Source: Gammaproteobacteria bacterium
Lineage (GTDB): Bacteria; Pseudomonadota; Gammaproteobacteria; Xanthomonadales; SZUA-5
Reading direction: 5' to 3'
NCBI GenBank assembly: GCA_030430155.1
Contig: JAUIFV010000026.1
Span: 1 to 38,481 of the forward strand
Length of the DNA: 38,481 nucleotides
Shown: in pieces, positions 7,330-14,943 of the stretch
How positions within the stretch are numbered: position 1 is the stretch's first letter
Layout: each line of letters starts with the position of its first letter
Program-made: the position numbers and the translations under genes
The notes under the pieces: model-generated
The model's input: the letters and a program-made list of their open reading frames with translations, nothing else
Databases searched by the model: none
Told to the model about the DNA's origin: nothing

Positions 7330-8117
7330 TGCGCGACCTGCGCTTGTGCGCTCGCGTTGCGTTCCTGCACATCGCGGCCCAGCAGCATCGGCACGATGAC
7401 GCTCTTCAGCGGCTGGGCAAAGCCCACCACGCCTTCGAAGCGTTCGGGGTTCTCGAAACTGCCCGCGCACAGATCCCAGATCGGCAGATCGCTGTAGTTG
7501 GACCGATGATGGTCACGCCGATGGTGCACACAGTGCGCCTCCGGTCGCTGGATCAGATAGCCCAGCCAGCGCGGTGTGGCGATATTGAAGTGCTGGAACA
7601 TGCCGTAGAAGGCACCGATATAGGCCAACAGCATGGCCGCGACCGGATCCAAGCCGAGCAGAAAGACGCTGACCGCGACGAACAGCACGGCGTTGGCCGC
7701 GGCCTCCAGCGGGGTTTGGAACATTACCCCCGCCACATCGATGCGCTGCGGCGCGTGGTGCAACTGATGCACATGCCGCCATAGCCAATCAACGCGGTGA
7801 TAGGCACGGTGCAATAGGGCATTGCCCAGGGACAGAAACAGATAGCCGATGAGCGCCGCCGGCAGCACGCCCCAGGCGCTGCTGTCGATCAGATGAACGC
7901 GCCCGAAGGCCCCCAGCAGGGCTGCTGAAACCATCCCGTTGGTAATGCCGAGCAGGCAGAATCCGGCGGCGCCGATCCACTGCCAGTAACGAATCCGCGG
8001 CCAGCGCTGACCGCTGCCGCACCACTCCACCAGCACCATCAGCGCATAGGTCAGCGGGATCATCAGCGCGATTGCGGCGCGCCACAGATCGTCGCTGCTG
8101 AAGGCGCTCAAGTTCAC
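7326..8117 (-). CDS. Sterol desaturase/fatty acid hydroxylase superfamily membrane protein
   Basis: The 263-residue integral membrane protein carries the three histidine boxes that hold a di-iron centre: H103-x3-H107, H117-x2-H120-H121 and H195-x2-H198-H199, with further His at 176, 203 and 204. Four to five hydrophobic segments surround them, as in the fatty acid hydroxylase superfamily, whose members (sterol desaturases, alkylglycerol monooxygenase, carotenoid hydroxylases) use O2 to hydroxylate or desaturate lipids. The substrate here is unknown. GTG 8117 overlaps the radical SAM stop (GTGA), which decides the start. The downstream gene overlaps its stop with a TTG. Its place between a Tes-like radical SAM gene and a membrane protein gene points to lipid modification rather than a sterol pathway; no sterol gene is nearby. 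Confidence 0.9.
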   Translation of the reverse strand: MNLSAFSSDDLWRAAIALMIPLTYALMVLVEWCGSGQRWPRIRYWQWIGAAGFCLLGITNGMVSAALLGAFGRVHLIDSSAWGVLPAALIGYLFLSLGNALLHRAYHRVDWLWRHVHQLHHAPQRIDVAGVMFQTPLEAAANAVLFVAVSVFLLGLDPVAAMLLAYIGAFYGMFQHFNIATPRWLGYLIQRPEAHCVHHRRDHHRSNYSDLPIWDLCAGSFENPERFEGVVGFAQPLKSVIVPMLLGRDVQERNASAQAQVAH

Positions 8118-9661
8118 TGGTTGACGGCGACGGGGCGATGATCGGGCAGTTTGGGGAAGCGCTGCCAGCTGTCGTCGGCGCGCAGGCGGGCGTTGTACTC
8201 GCAGAAGGACACCGGCCGCCCGTGGGTATCGAGTATGTGGTGGCAACAGGCCGAAACCCGATCCTGGTCAAAGCTGTAGCGGTCCATGAACGGCTTGATG
8301 GCGATTCCGAATACGTCGCGCGGCCGAATCAGGCGCCGGCCCAGCCGCGCCAGCAGGCCGCGCCAGCCCTGATCGCGGGCAGTGCCGACCACGTCCTGCA
8401 TTTCTGTCTCGCTGAGCAGGGTCTTGTAGGCCACCTGGTCCATCACCTTGGCCAGATCGACATGGCGGGCGATATTGGCGAACAGGCCGAAGCGACGGGC
8501 GAACAGGGTGACCCAGCCGCAGTTGGGGTGGCTGCAGGGGATCGGCAGAAAATCGCCCTCGCCGGCCCTGTTGCCCAGCCCCTGGGCGATGCCCTTGACC
8601 ACGTCGCTCAGGGTCAACCGGTCGGTGGGGTCGATGTCCAGCTCGTAGCGACCGGAGTAGAAGGCCGGCTGCATCGCCAGCAGGCGCACGTTGGCAAAGC
8701 GCCGCGCTTGGGCTACCACCCAGGCGATCTGGTCCTCACTGACGCCGCGGGACAGGGTCATGGTCAGCTGCATGGCAATGCCCAAACGATCCAGGTGCTG
8801 GATCAGGCGCAGGCGGTTGCGCTCCGGCTTGGCCCGGCGCAGCACCGGATTGGCGCCGGCGTCGGTGCCGTCAAACTGCAGCAGCACCAGCAGCTTGTCG
8901 GCGTAGGGAACCAGCCGCTCTGCGAAACCGGCTTTGCCCAGCTCGATACCGTTGCTGGGCAGATAGATCTTGCCTACCGGTTGCTGACACAGCCAAGCCA
9001 GCAGTTCGAAGAACTGCGGGTGCAGCGAGGCTTCGCCGCCGGTGATCTGCACCGAATCCAGTCCGCCTTTCTGCTTCAAGAGCGCGTCCAGATGGCGCTG
9101 GAAGTCCTTCAGCGGCAGGAATCGGTCGCCCTTGGAGTCCGAATAGCAGACCCGGCAAGCCAAGTTGCAGGCATCGGTCACTTCGACCAGCACGGTGCAG
9201 CTCTTGTTGGCGAGCTGATCGGCGAAGTCGAAATCGGCCGACGGCGCAGACGAGGTTTCGCCGCAACTGTTGCTGCCGCCGCAGCAGCCGCCTTGGGGTG
9301 CGAATTCGGGAATCTCGAAAACCCGATCATTGGCGTAGCGTCGACCCCATTGATCCTTGTTCGACAGGTGGTAATAGCGCCTGTCGTTCTCGAGCAGACC
9401 CAGGGCCAGTCCGTGCTTATCGCAGCGCTGGCGCAGCATGACCGCATCGCCGCGTTCGAACACCGCCGCCGGCACATGCTGCAGGCACTGCGGACACAGG
9501 CTGAGCGTCGTCTTCAGCAGACGATCTGCCTTGGTCAGGCCGAAAGCCTGGCGGACGTCCACCGAGTCCATCGCCCGAAGCGGTTCGGCGATGGCATTGA
9601 GTCGACTGCCGTAGTCGATTGCCGCCGATTCGGCGACCACCGGGATCTGAATCGCCTTCAT
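8114..9661 (-). CDS. Radical SAM enzyme, Cys-rich, resembling the tetraether synthase (Tes/MJ0619) group
   Basis: The 515-residue protein has the radical SAM motif C165-x3-C169-x2-C172 in VEVTDACNLACRVCY, and GGE at 208-210 for SAM binding. An N-terminal module has C56-x2-C59 and C80 with nearby His83, suggesting a metal knuckle, then a C126-C127/C133 cluster. C-terminal cysteines C376, C381, C472, C473 and C487 (SACCHHI, SFCEYN) could hold auxiliary iron-sulfur clusters. This order of N-terminal Cys module, SAM barrel and C-terminal Cys module is like archaeal tetraether synthase and bacterial membrane-spanning-lipid homologues, which join lipid tails through radical C-C bonds. ATG 9661 overlaps the upstream stop (ATGA). 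Radical SAM is certain; the Tes relationship is recognition from memory and needs an HMM test. Other MJ0619-like functions are possible. Confidence 0.93.
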   Translation of the reverse strand: MKAIQIPVVAESAAIDYGSRLNAIAEPLRAMDSVDVRQAFGLTKADRLLKTTLSLCPQCLQHVPAAVFERGDAVMLRQRCDKHGLALGLLENDRRYYHLSNKDQWGRRYANDRVFEIPEFAPQGGCCGGSNSCGETSSAPSADFDFADQLANKSCTVLVEVTDACNLACRVCYSDSKGDRFLPLKDFQRHLDALLKQKGGLDSVQITGGEASLHPQFFELLAWLCQQPVGKIYLPSNGIELGKAGFAERLVPYADKLLVLLQFDGTDAGANPVLRRAKPERNRLRLIQHLDRLGIAMQLTMTLSRGVSEDQIAWVVAQARRFANVRLLAMQPAFYSGRYELDIDPTDRLTLSDVVKGIAQGLGNRAGEGDFLPIPCSHPNCGWVTLFARRFGLFANIARHVDLAKVMDQVAYKTLLSETEMQDVVGTARDQGWRGLLARLGRRLIRPRDVFGIAIKPFMDRYSFDQDRVSACCHHILDTHGRPVSFCEYNARLRADDSWQRFPKLPDHRPVAVNQ

Positions 9662-10383
9662 GGGCTCACCTTCAACAAGCCGGCCAGAGCCCAGGCGCTG
9701 GCGCGGTACAGCCCGCGCCGGCTCGCCGACCAGCCCTGTCCATGTTCGAGCAGCACGCGACGCAGCTGGCTGGCGGAGAAATCCAGATTGCCGCGCCACT
9801 CGGCGCGTCGGTGCTGGGCCCAGACCTGATTGGCGACCCGCTGCGGCAGCAGCGCATTGACCGCCTCGCCGGTGTAGCGCACGTGCTCGTATTCGTCGGC
9901 CAGCACCGCGCCCACCGCTTTGGCCGGATAGTCGCAGGGCGAATGGGCGCAGGCTTCCAGGTGGTACTCCAGCGAGCGGGCCACGCGCTTTTCCAAACAG
10001 TGTGCGTGGGCCATGAAGTGGGCCACCTTGAGGCTGCGGGTATCGGCATCATCGGCCGGGTCGATGGCGAAGCTGGCCTCGGTATGATTGCGGATGACCG
10101 CATTGAAGATGCACGACAGCGGCAATTCGACCACGCTTTGCTCCAGGCGGCTGATCGCCTTGCTGTACAGCGCGATGTGCTTGTCCTCCTCCTGCGCGTG
10201 GCGGCTCATCCGCGCCGCAAGTTCGGCTTCGCTGACGTAGCCGACCGGGAAGTAGTCGTCCACCCGATGCGGGTAGGCCTCACCATTCAGATACAGGTTC
10301 AGGATCGCCCCGTGCAGCACCGGATCAGCGACGATGTCGCGATGCAGGCGCTGCTTGATGCCGTCGACGATGGAGATGCTCAT
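9658..10383 (-). CDS. Ferritin-like di-iron protein of unknown function
   Basis: This 241-residue, mostly helical soluble protein carries two E-x2-H motifs, E66-x2-H69 (EEDKH) and E164-x2-H167 (EYEH), with extra candidate ligands Glu35 and Glu131. This is the four-helix-bundle carboxylate-bridged di-iron pattern of ferritin-like oxygenases, rubrerythrins and MiaE-type hydroxylases. It lacks the rubredoxin-like Cys tail of rubrerythrin and is too long for a simple bacterioferritin. It could be an oxygenase acting on the same lipid, or could protect the oxygen-sensitive radical SAM enzyme from peroxide or O2. The start ATG follows GAGGG by five bases. The stop overlaps the radical SAM start (ATGA), implying coupled translation and roughly equal amounts. 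Confidence 0.82.
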   Translation of the reverse strand: MSISIVDGIKQRLHRDIVADPVLHGAILNLYLNGEAYPHRVDDYFPVGYVSEAELAARMSRHAQEEDKHIALYSKAISRLEQSVVELPLSCIFNAVIRNHTEASFAIDPADDADTRSLKVAHFMAHAHCLEKRVARSLEYHLEACAHSPCDYPAKAVGAVLADEYEHVRYTGEAVNALLPQRVANQVWAQHRRAEWRGNLDFSASQLRRVLLEHGQGWSASRRGLYRASAWALAGLLKVSP

Positions 10384-10404
10384 TGTTGCCCTCGTAGCCG
10401 GTGT

Positions 10405-10557
10405 TCAACCGAGCATGCAGATGCCGAACAGCAGGGCACCCAACACCAGTAATGCCGCTGGTATACCAAGCAGAACGATCAGCAGCGCTTTTAGCCCTGG
10501 GTGCATGCCTTGGCGTGGCGGATCTTGATCCGGTTGCCATGGGTCGTTCGGGTTCAT
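10405..10557 (-). CDS. 50-residue single-span membrane peptide
   Basis: A short gene: a polar, Pro/Asp-rich N-terminal half (MNPNDPWQPDQDPPRQG) is followed by one strongly hydrophobic helix at residues about 22-48 ending in GICMLG. ATG 10557 overlaps the stop of the Lgt-like gene (ATGA), as at the other junctions of this operon, which is the main evidence that it is real; the following di-iron gene begins 21 bp later with its own ribosome-binding site. It may be a small subunit or membrane tether for the soluble enzymes. I know of no family for it. Confidence 0.65.
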   Translation of the reverse strand: MNPNDPWQPDQDPPRQGMHPGLKALLIVLLGIPAALLVLGALLFGICMLG

Positions 10558-11291
10558 TGGCGTACTCCGGTTGCCGTATCGACGCTGCTGCCAGCCGGCG
10601 AGCGCAGCCACAGGCTGAGCAGTCCCAGCAGCACCATCAGCAGCGCCATCCATTGATAGGCCGAGTGCCCGGCGAAGGCCTTGGCGGTATCGCGCAGATA
10701 TTCACTGGCGAAGCGAAAAACGCCATAGCCGAGCAGGTAGAGTGCAAACAACCGGTGGCGCAGCAGGCCGCGCTTGTAGAGCTGCCAAAGCAGCCCGGCA
10801 AACAGCAGCTGAAAGAGCATTTCATACACCGGCGCCGGATGGCGCAGCACCCCCTGGGCATCGCGCATTGCCAGCCAACCGCTGTACGGCAAACCCTGAC
10901 AGCAGCCGGCCAGCAGGCAGCCGATGCGGCCGATGCCGATAGACACGGGCAGGATCACCGCGAAGCGATCGTTCGGTGGCAGCCGATATCCCAGCAGCGG
11001 CTTGGCCAACTCGGCGGTGATGAATCCAAACAGCAGCGCGCCGGCGATCGAGCGCCCCGAGACCAGCAGCTGCGGCCACTCCGGGTAGGGCTGCAGCGGC
11101 CACAGCGCATCACCCATCAGCACCGCGAACTTCGCTCCCACCAGCGCACCGAGCAGGGTGATGCCCTGTATTACGTAGTAGCTGCGCCGCTCGGCCGATC
11201 CGCGCAGATCGCGGGTCAGCGGAAAGGCCAGCATCACCAGCGCGCCCAGCAGCACCATTAGCGCGTAGCCGGCATGGATATCGATGCTCAT
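10554..11291 (-). CDS. Lgt-like integral membrane protein (divergent prolipoprotein diacylglyceryl transferase fold)
   Basis: The 245-residue protein has about seven hydrophobic segments and an Lgt-like layout: a central GIGRIGCLLAGCCQG in place of the Lgt signature, PVYEMLFQLL, and a C-terminal YGVFRFASEYLRD matching the Lgt Tyr/Arg/Glu/Arg motif. Lgt moves diacylglycerol from phosphatidylglycerol to lipoprotein cysteines. Here the essential HGG loop is replaced by SGRSIAG, and the signature Asn residues by Cys125 and Cys130/131, so normal Lgt activity is unlikely. It more likely binds or transfers a phospholipid-derived group for the operon's pathway (inference). ATG 11291 overlaps the upstream stop (ATGA). 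It is not the housekeeping lgt. Confidence 0.85.
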   Translation of the reverse strand: MSIDIHAGYALMVLLGALVMLAFPLTRDLRGSAERRSYYVIQGITLLGALVGAKFAVLMGDALWPLQPYPEWPQLLVSGRSIAGALLFGFITAELAKPLLGYRLPPNDRFAVILPVSIGIGRIGCLLAGCCQGLPYSGWLAMRDAQGVLRHPAPVYEMLFQLLFAGLLWQLYKRGLLRHRLFALYLLGYGVFRFASEYLRDTAKAFAGHSAYQWMALLMVLLGLLSLWLRSPAGSSVDTATGVRQ

Positions 11292-11629
11292 GACCAGGGC
11301 TGGTCCAGCCACAGCCAGACGCCGATAAAGCCCGCCAGCGCCAGATTGGCGGCCGCATGCACCGCACGCTCACGGCGATCGATGTGCTGGTGAAAGCCGA
11401 AGGCGTCATACAGGTGCAGCGGCAGAAACAGTCCCAGCGCGATCCAGGCCTGCGTTGCGTAGCCGCCGAACACGCTGGTGAAGTAGGCGATCAGGCTCAG
11501 CGCCAGACCGTTGTGCAGCCACCACTCGGTCCGCGGCACCTTGCGGCCGCGCTCGTGCCACCAGGCGTCCAACCCGGCGCAAACCAGATAGGGACTGACC
11601 GCCAATGCCAGCAGGAGGGTGCGCGTCAC
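11288..11629 (-). CDS. Small polytopic membrane protein, first gene of lipid-type operon
   Basis: The 113-residue product has about three to four hydrophobic helices, with conserved-looking polar spots LDAWWHERGRKVPRTEW after the first helix and LYDAFGFHQHIDRRERAVH before the last. I do not recognise the family. GTG 11629 was chosen because AAGGA lies seven bases upstream; a GTG 19 codons earlier has no ribosome-binding site and would put a polar tail before the first membrane helix. It is the first gene of a seven-gene minus-strand unit ending at 6733. The operon promoter should lie in 11630-11773, a region shared with the divergent Asp-box protein gene; no clear boxes were found. Confidence 0.75.
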   Translation of the reverse strand: MTRTLLLALAVSPYLVCAGLDAWWHERGRKVPRTEWWLHNGLALSLIAYFTSVFGGYATQAWIALGLFLPLHLYDAFGFHQHIDRRERAVHAAANLALAGFIGVWLWLDQPWS

Positions 11630-11773
11630 GCCAGAGTCCTTCACATCCGTTGCCGCAGTGTCGCGCGGATCAGTAGTCGAATGCACGCGGCTAGCCCGCT
11701 GCGGGCAACGGCTGACCCGGTCTGTTGGTGACCGAGCTACACTCCAGCCCTGCCTTTGCTCGGGGAGGAGTTC

Positions 11774-14700
11774 ATGGGACGCACATTGCTTTGGGTCGCG
11801 CTGCTATTGCTGCAGCTGCCACTGTACGCCAAGGATGAACCTGCTTCGCCGACCCACGGGCTTAGCTTCCGCAACATCGGCCCGCAGATCGACGGTCGGA
11901 TCACCGCAGTGACCGGCGTACCGGGCGATCCGCTGACCTACTATCTGGCGGCGGCTCAGGGCGGGGTGTGGAAGAGCAGCAACGGCGGTCACAAATGGAC
12001 TCCGATCTTCGACGAGCAGCCATCCAATGCGGTGGGCTCGATCGCGGTGGCGCCGTCCGATCCCAACGTGGTCTACGTCGGCGGCGGCGAGGCCAACATC
12101 CGCGGCAACGTGCAGGCGGGCGAGGGCATCTTCCGCTCCACCGACGGTGGCGCCAGCTGGACTCATCAGCTCAAGCTGCGCGGCCAGATCGGTCAGCTTG
12201 CAGTGCATCCGGAAGACGCCGATATCGCATTCGCCGCGGTCCTGGGCAATCCTTTCAAGGCCGCCGAAGCGCGCGGCGTCTACCGCACCGTTGATGGCGG
12301 TACGACCTGGACCAAGGTGCTCTACGTCGATGAACACACCGGCGCCTCCGACGTGGTCATCGACCAGACCAATCCACGCATCGTATTTGCCGGCACCTGG
12401 CAGACCCGGCGTCAGCCCTGGGGCCATACCAGCGGCGGCCCGGGCGGCGGACTATGGCGCTCGGCCGACGGTGGCGTCAGCTGGAAGCGTATCGTAGGCA
12501 AGGCCAGCGGATTGCCGGATGGGGAGTGGGGCAAGGTCGGGGTGGCGATTGCGCCCACCGACGGCAAGCGGGTCTACGCCCTGATCGAGGCCGAAGCAGG
12601 CGGCCTGTTCCGCTCCGACAACGGCGGCAAGACCTTCAAGCGCATCAACGATCATCAGGTGCTGCGGCAGCGGGCCTGGTACTACACCACCATGACCCCG
12701 CATCCGAGCAATCCGGACGTGCTGTGGGTACCGCAGGTGCGGATGTTGCGCAGCATCGATGGCGGTCGGTCGGTGCAGTCGATTCCGGGCTTCTCCCACG
12801 GCGATCATCATGACATATGGATCGATCCTGTCGACCCGAAGCGGATGATCGCCGGTCACGATGGCGGCGTTGATCTGTCGGTGGATGGCGGCGCCAGCTG
12901 GTTCCATCCGCGCCTGCCGCTGGCGCAGTTCTACAACATCGACGTCGATGGGCGCACGCCCTACCACGTTGGCGGCACCATACAGGACTACGGCACCGCC
13001 AGCGGGCCGTCGATGTCGCTGCTGGGCAAGACCGCGCCGCTGGCCGAGTGGCGGGTGGCAGGTGGCGGCGAAGCGGGTGACTTCAAGTTCGATCGCGAAC
13101 TGCCGGGCGTGGCCTACGCCGGCGAATACAGCGGCTACTTGTCGCGCGCCGATGAGGCCAGCGGGCAAACTCGCGCGATCAGTGCCTGGCCGGCCAACGC
13201 CATCGGCTGGGCTGCCGCCGATCTGAAGTATCGCTTCCAGTGGACCGCGCCCATCGAGACCTCCGCGCACGACCCGGCGGTGCTCTACCACGCAGCCCAG
13301 GTGCTGTTCCGCTCCACCGATCGCGGCGAGAGCTGGACCGCGATCAGCGGCGATCTGACCCGCAACGATCGCAGCAAACAGCAGTGGTCGGGCGGGCCGA
13401 TCACCGGCGACAACACCGGCGTGGAGGTCTACAACACCATCTTCTCGGTGGCCGAATCGCCTCTGGATGCCAACACCGTGTGGGTGGGCACCGATGACGG
13501 TCTAGTCCATCTGACCCGCGACGGTGGGCAGAGCTGGACCGAAGTCACGCCCGACGCTTTGCCGGAGTGGGCCACGGTGGAGGGCATCGAGGCTTCCAAG
13601 GTTCAGGCCGGGCGGGTCTACGTGGTCGCGCACCGCTATCGGCTGGGCGACGATAGCCCGCTGTTGTATCGCAGCGACGACTTTGGCGGGCGCTGGACCG
13701 CGATCAGCAAGGGTCTGCCCGCCGACATGCCGCTGTACGCACTGCGTGAGGACCCGACCGATCCCGACACGCTGTATCTGGGCGCCGAGCGCGATCTGTA
13801 CATCTCCACCGATCGCGGCGCCAGCTGGCGCTCGATGCGGCTGAATCTGCCGCCGGTGGCAGTCACTGATCTGGCCGTTTCGCACAGCGGCGATCTGGTC
13901 GTCGGCACTCGCGGTCGCTCGATCTGGGTGCTCGATGACGTGGCCAGCGTCCGTGCCGCGCTGGCCGCTGCCGACAGCGCATTGCTGCGCGCGCCGGCAC
14001 AGGCGGTACGCTGGCAAAGCGCGCGCATCTGGGGCGGCGATGGGCTCGACAACGCGCCGCGCGGGGTGGTCCTGCGCTATCGACTGCCGGAGCCAGTCGA
14101 GGGCAACTTCAGCATGGAGATACGCGACGCCGAGGGCGCCCTGGTGCGTACGCTGAGCAGCGTGGCCGAGCCGGCCCGCTACGCGCCCGACGACCCCGAT
14201 GCGCCGACCCCCGAGCCGAAGCCGGATCTGCCCAATCAGGCCGGCTGGAACAGCGCCGTTTGGGACTTCCGCCATGACGGCGCGCGCAAGATCCCGGACG
14301 CCAAGACCGCCTTCGGCAACCCCTACGCCGGGCCGATGGTGGCGCCGGGAAGCTATCAGGCCCGTCTGCTGCTCCCCGGCGGCGCGCTGAGCGCCGAATT
14401 CAGCGTGATCGCCGATCCGCGCAGCGACACCAGCGCCGCGGATTTGAATGCTCAAACGGCCTTTGGACTGCAGCTGCGCGATGCGCTGGACCTGCTTGCC
14501 GTGGAGGTGATCAAGCTGCGCAGCTGGCGCGATCAGGCTGCTGAACACGCTCGCCGGCTGGCCGATCAGCCCGGGGCCGCGGCCGTGGTCAGCGCCGCCG
14601 AGCGGGTGGTAGAGCAGGCCGAGTCCATTGAGGGTCGATTGCACAACCGCACGGCCGTGGTGGCCTATGACTTTCTGGCTCAGAAGGGCGGCACCCGCCT

Positions 14701-14929
14701 GCACGGGCAGTTGGGTAGCCTGCTGGGGATGGCTCAGGACTCCGACCATCGGCCTACCGCGGCCATGCTCGCGCGCTACACGGAGCTGGCCGAGCAGCTA
14801 ACCCGGCTGCGCGGTGAGGTCGCCGGACTGGCGCAAGGGCCGCTGGCAGTGCTGGAAGCCGAGCTGGAGCGCAGCGGCGTGGGCCGGGTGGTGACGCCAG
14901 AGCCGGCGCGGGCGGACAACTCGCAATAG
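11774..14929 (+). CDS. Secreted Asp-box (BNR/VPS10-like) beta-propeller protein
   Basis: The 1051-residue protein starts with a signal peptide (residues 1-19, ending LPLYA). Residues about 30-730 contain some ten Asp-box motifs of the S-x-D-x-G-x-x-W type, such as STDGGASW, TVDGGTTW, SADGGVSW, SVDGGASW, STDRGESW and STDRGASW. These mark the beta-propellers of sialidases, sortilin/VPS10 domains and photosystem-stability-factor-like proteins. A linker and a FlgD/fibronectin-like strand domain (about 770-890) precede a helical C-terminal region. Bacterial proteins of this layout are often labelled 'glycosyl hydrolase' but no catalytic triad is evident, so a binding role is as likely. The ATG was chosen for the strong GGGGAGGAG just upstream. 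The next gene follows after 14 bp. Confidence 0.9.
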   Translation: MGRTLLWVALLLLQLPLYAKDEPASPTHGLSFRNIGPQIDGRITAVTGVPGDPLTYYLAAAQGGVWKSSNGGHKWTPIFDEQPSNAVGSIAVAPSDPNVVYVGGGEANIRGNVQAGEGIFRSTDGGASWTHQLKLRGQIGQLAVHPEDADIAFAAVLGNPFKAAEARGVYRTVDGGTTWTKVLYVDEHTGASDVVIDQTNPRIVFAGTWQTRRQPWGHTSGGPGGGLWRSADGGVSWKRIVGKASGLPDGEWGKVGVAIAPTDGKRVYALIEAEAGGLFRSDNGGKTFKRINDHQVLRQRAWYYTTMTPHPSNPDVLWVPQVRMLRSIDGGRSVQSIPGFSHGDHHDIWIDPVDPKRMIAGHDGGVDLSVDGGASWFHPRLPLAQFYNIDVDGRTPYHVGGTIQDYGTASGPSMSLLGKTAPLAEWRVAGGGEAGDFKFDRELPGVAYAGEYSGYLSRADEASGQTRAISAWPANAIGWAAADLKYRFQWTAPIETSAHDPAVLYHAAQVLFRSTDRGESWTAISGDLTRNDRSKQQWSGGPITGDNTGVEVYNTIFSVAESPLDANTVWVGTDDGLVHLTRDGGQSWTEVTPDALPEWATVEGIEASKVQAGRVYVVAHRYRLGDDSPLLYRSDDFGGRWTAISKGLPADMPLYALREDPTDPDTLYLGAERDLYISTDRGASWRSMRLNLPPVAVTDLAVSHSGDLVVGTRGRSIWVLDDVASVRAALAAADSALLRAPAQAVRWQSARIWGGDGLDNAPRGVVLRYRLPEPVEGNFSMEIRDAEGALVRTLSSVAEPARYAPDDPDAPTPEPKPDLPNQAGWNSAVWDFRHDGARKIPDAKTAFGNPYAGPMVAPGSYQARLLLPGGALSAEFSVIADPRSDTSAADLNAQTAFGLQLRDALDLLAVEVIKLRSWRDQAAEHARRLADQPGAAAVVSAAERVVEQAESIEGRLHNRTAVVAYDFLAQKGGTRLHGQLGSLLGMAQDSDHRPTAAMLARYTELAEQLTRLRGEVAGLAQGPLAVLEAELERSGVGRVVTPEPARADNSQ

Positions 14930-14943
14930 GGACGAATAGGACC

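Noticed and set aside
6733-7470. Longer start for the last operon gene (245 residues)
   Set aside because: The extra N-terminal 47 residues are Arg-rich and read the upstream gene out of frame; TTG 7329 gives a membrane protein starting at its first helix with an overlap like the other junctions.
8114-9799. Longer start for the radical SAM gene (561 residues)
   Set aside because: The first 46 residues overlap the ferritin-like gene out of frame; ATG 9661 makes an ATGA junction.
8138-9829. 563-codon open frame opposite the radical SAM gene
   Set aside because: High-GC third-position bias leaves the opposite strand free of stops; the translation lacks any motif while the minus-strand frame has clear radical SAM signatures.
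10554-11291. Housekeeping lgt
   Set aside because: The essential HGG histidine and signature asparagines are missing, and the context is a radical SAM operon.
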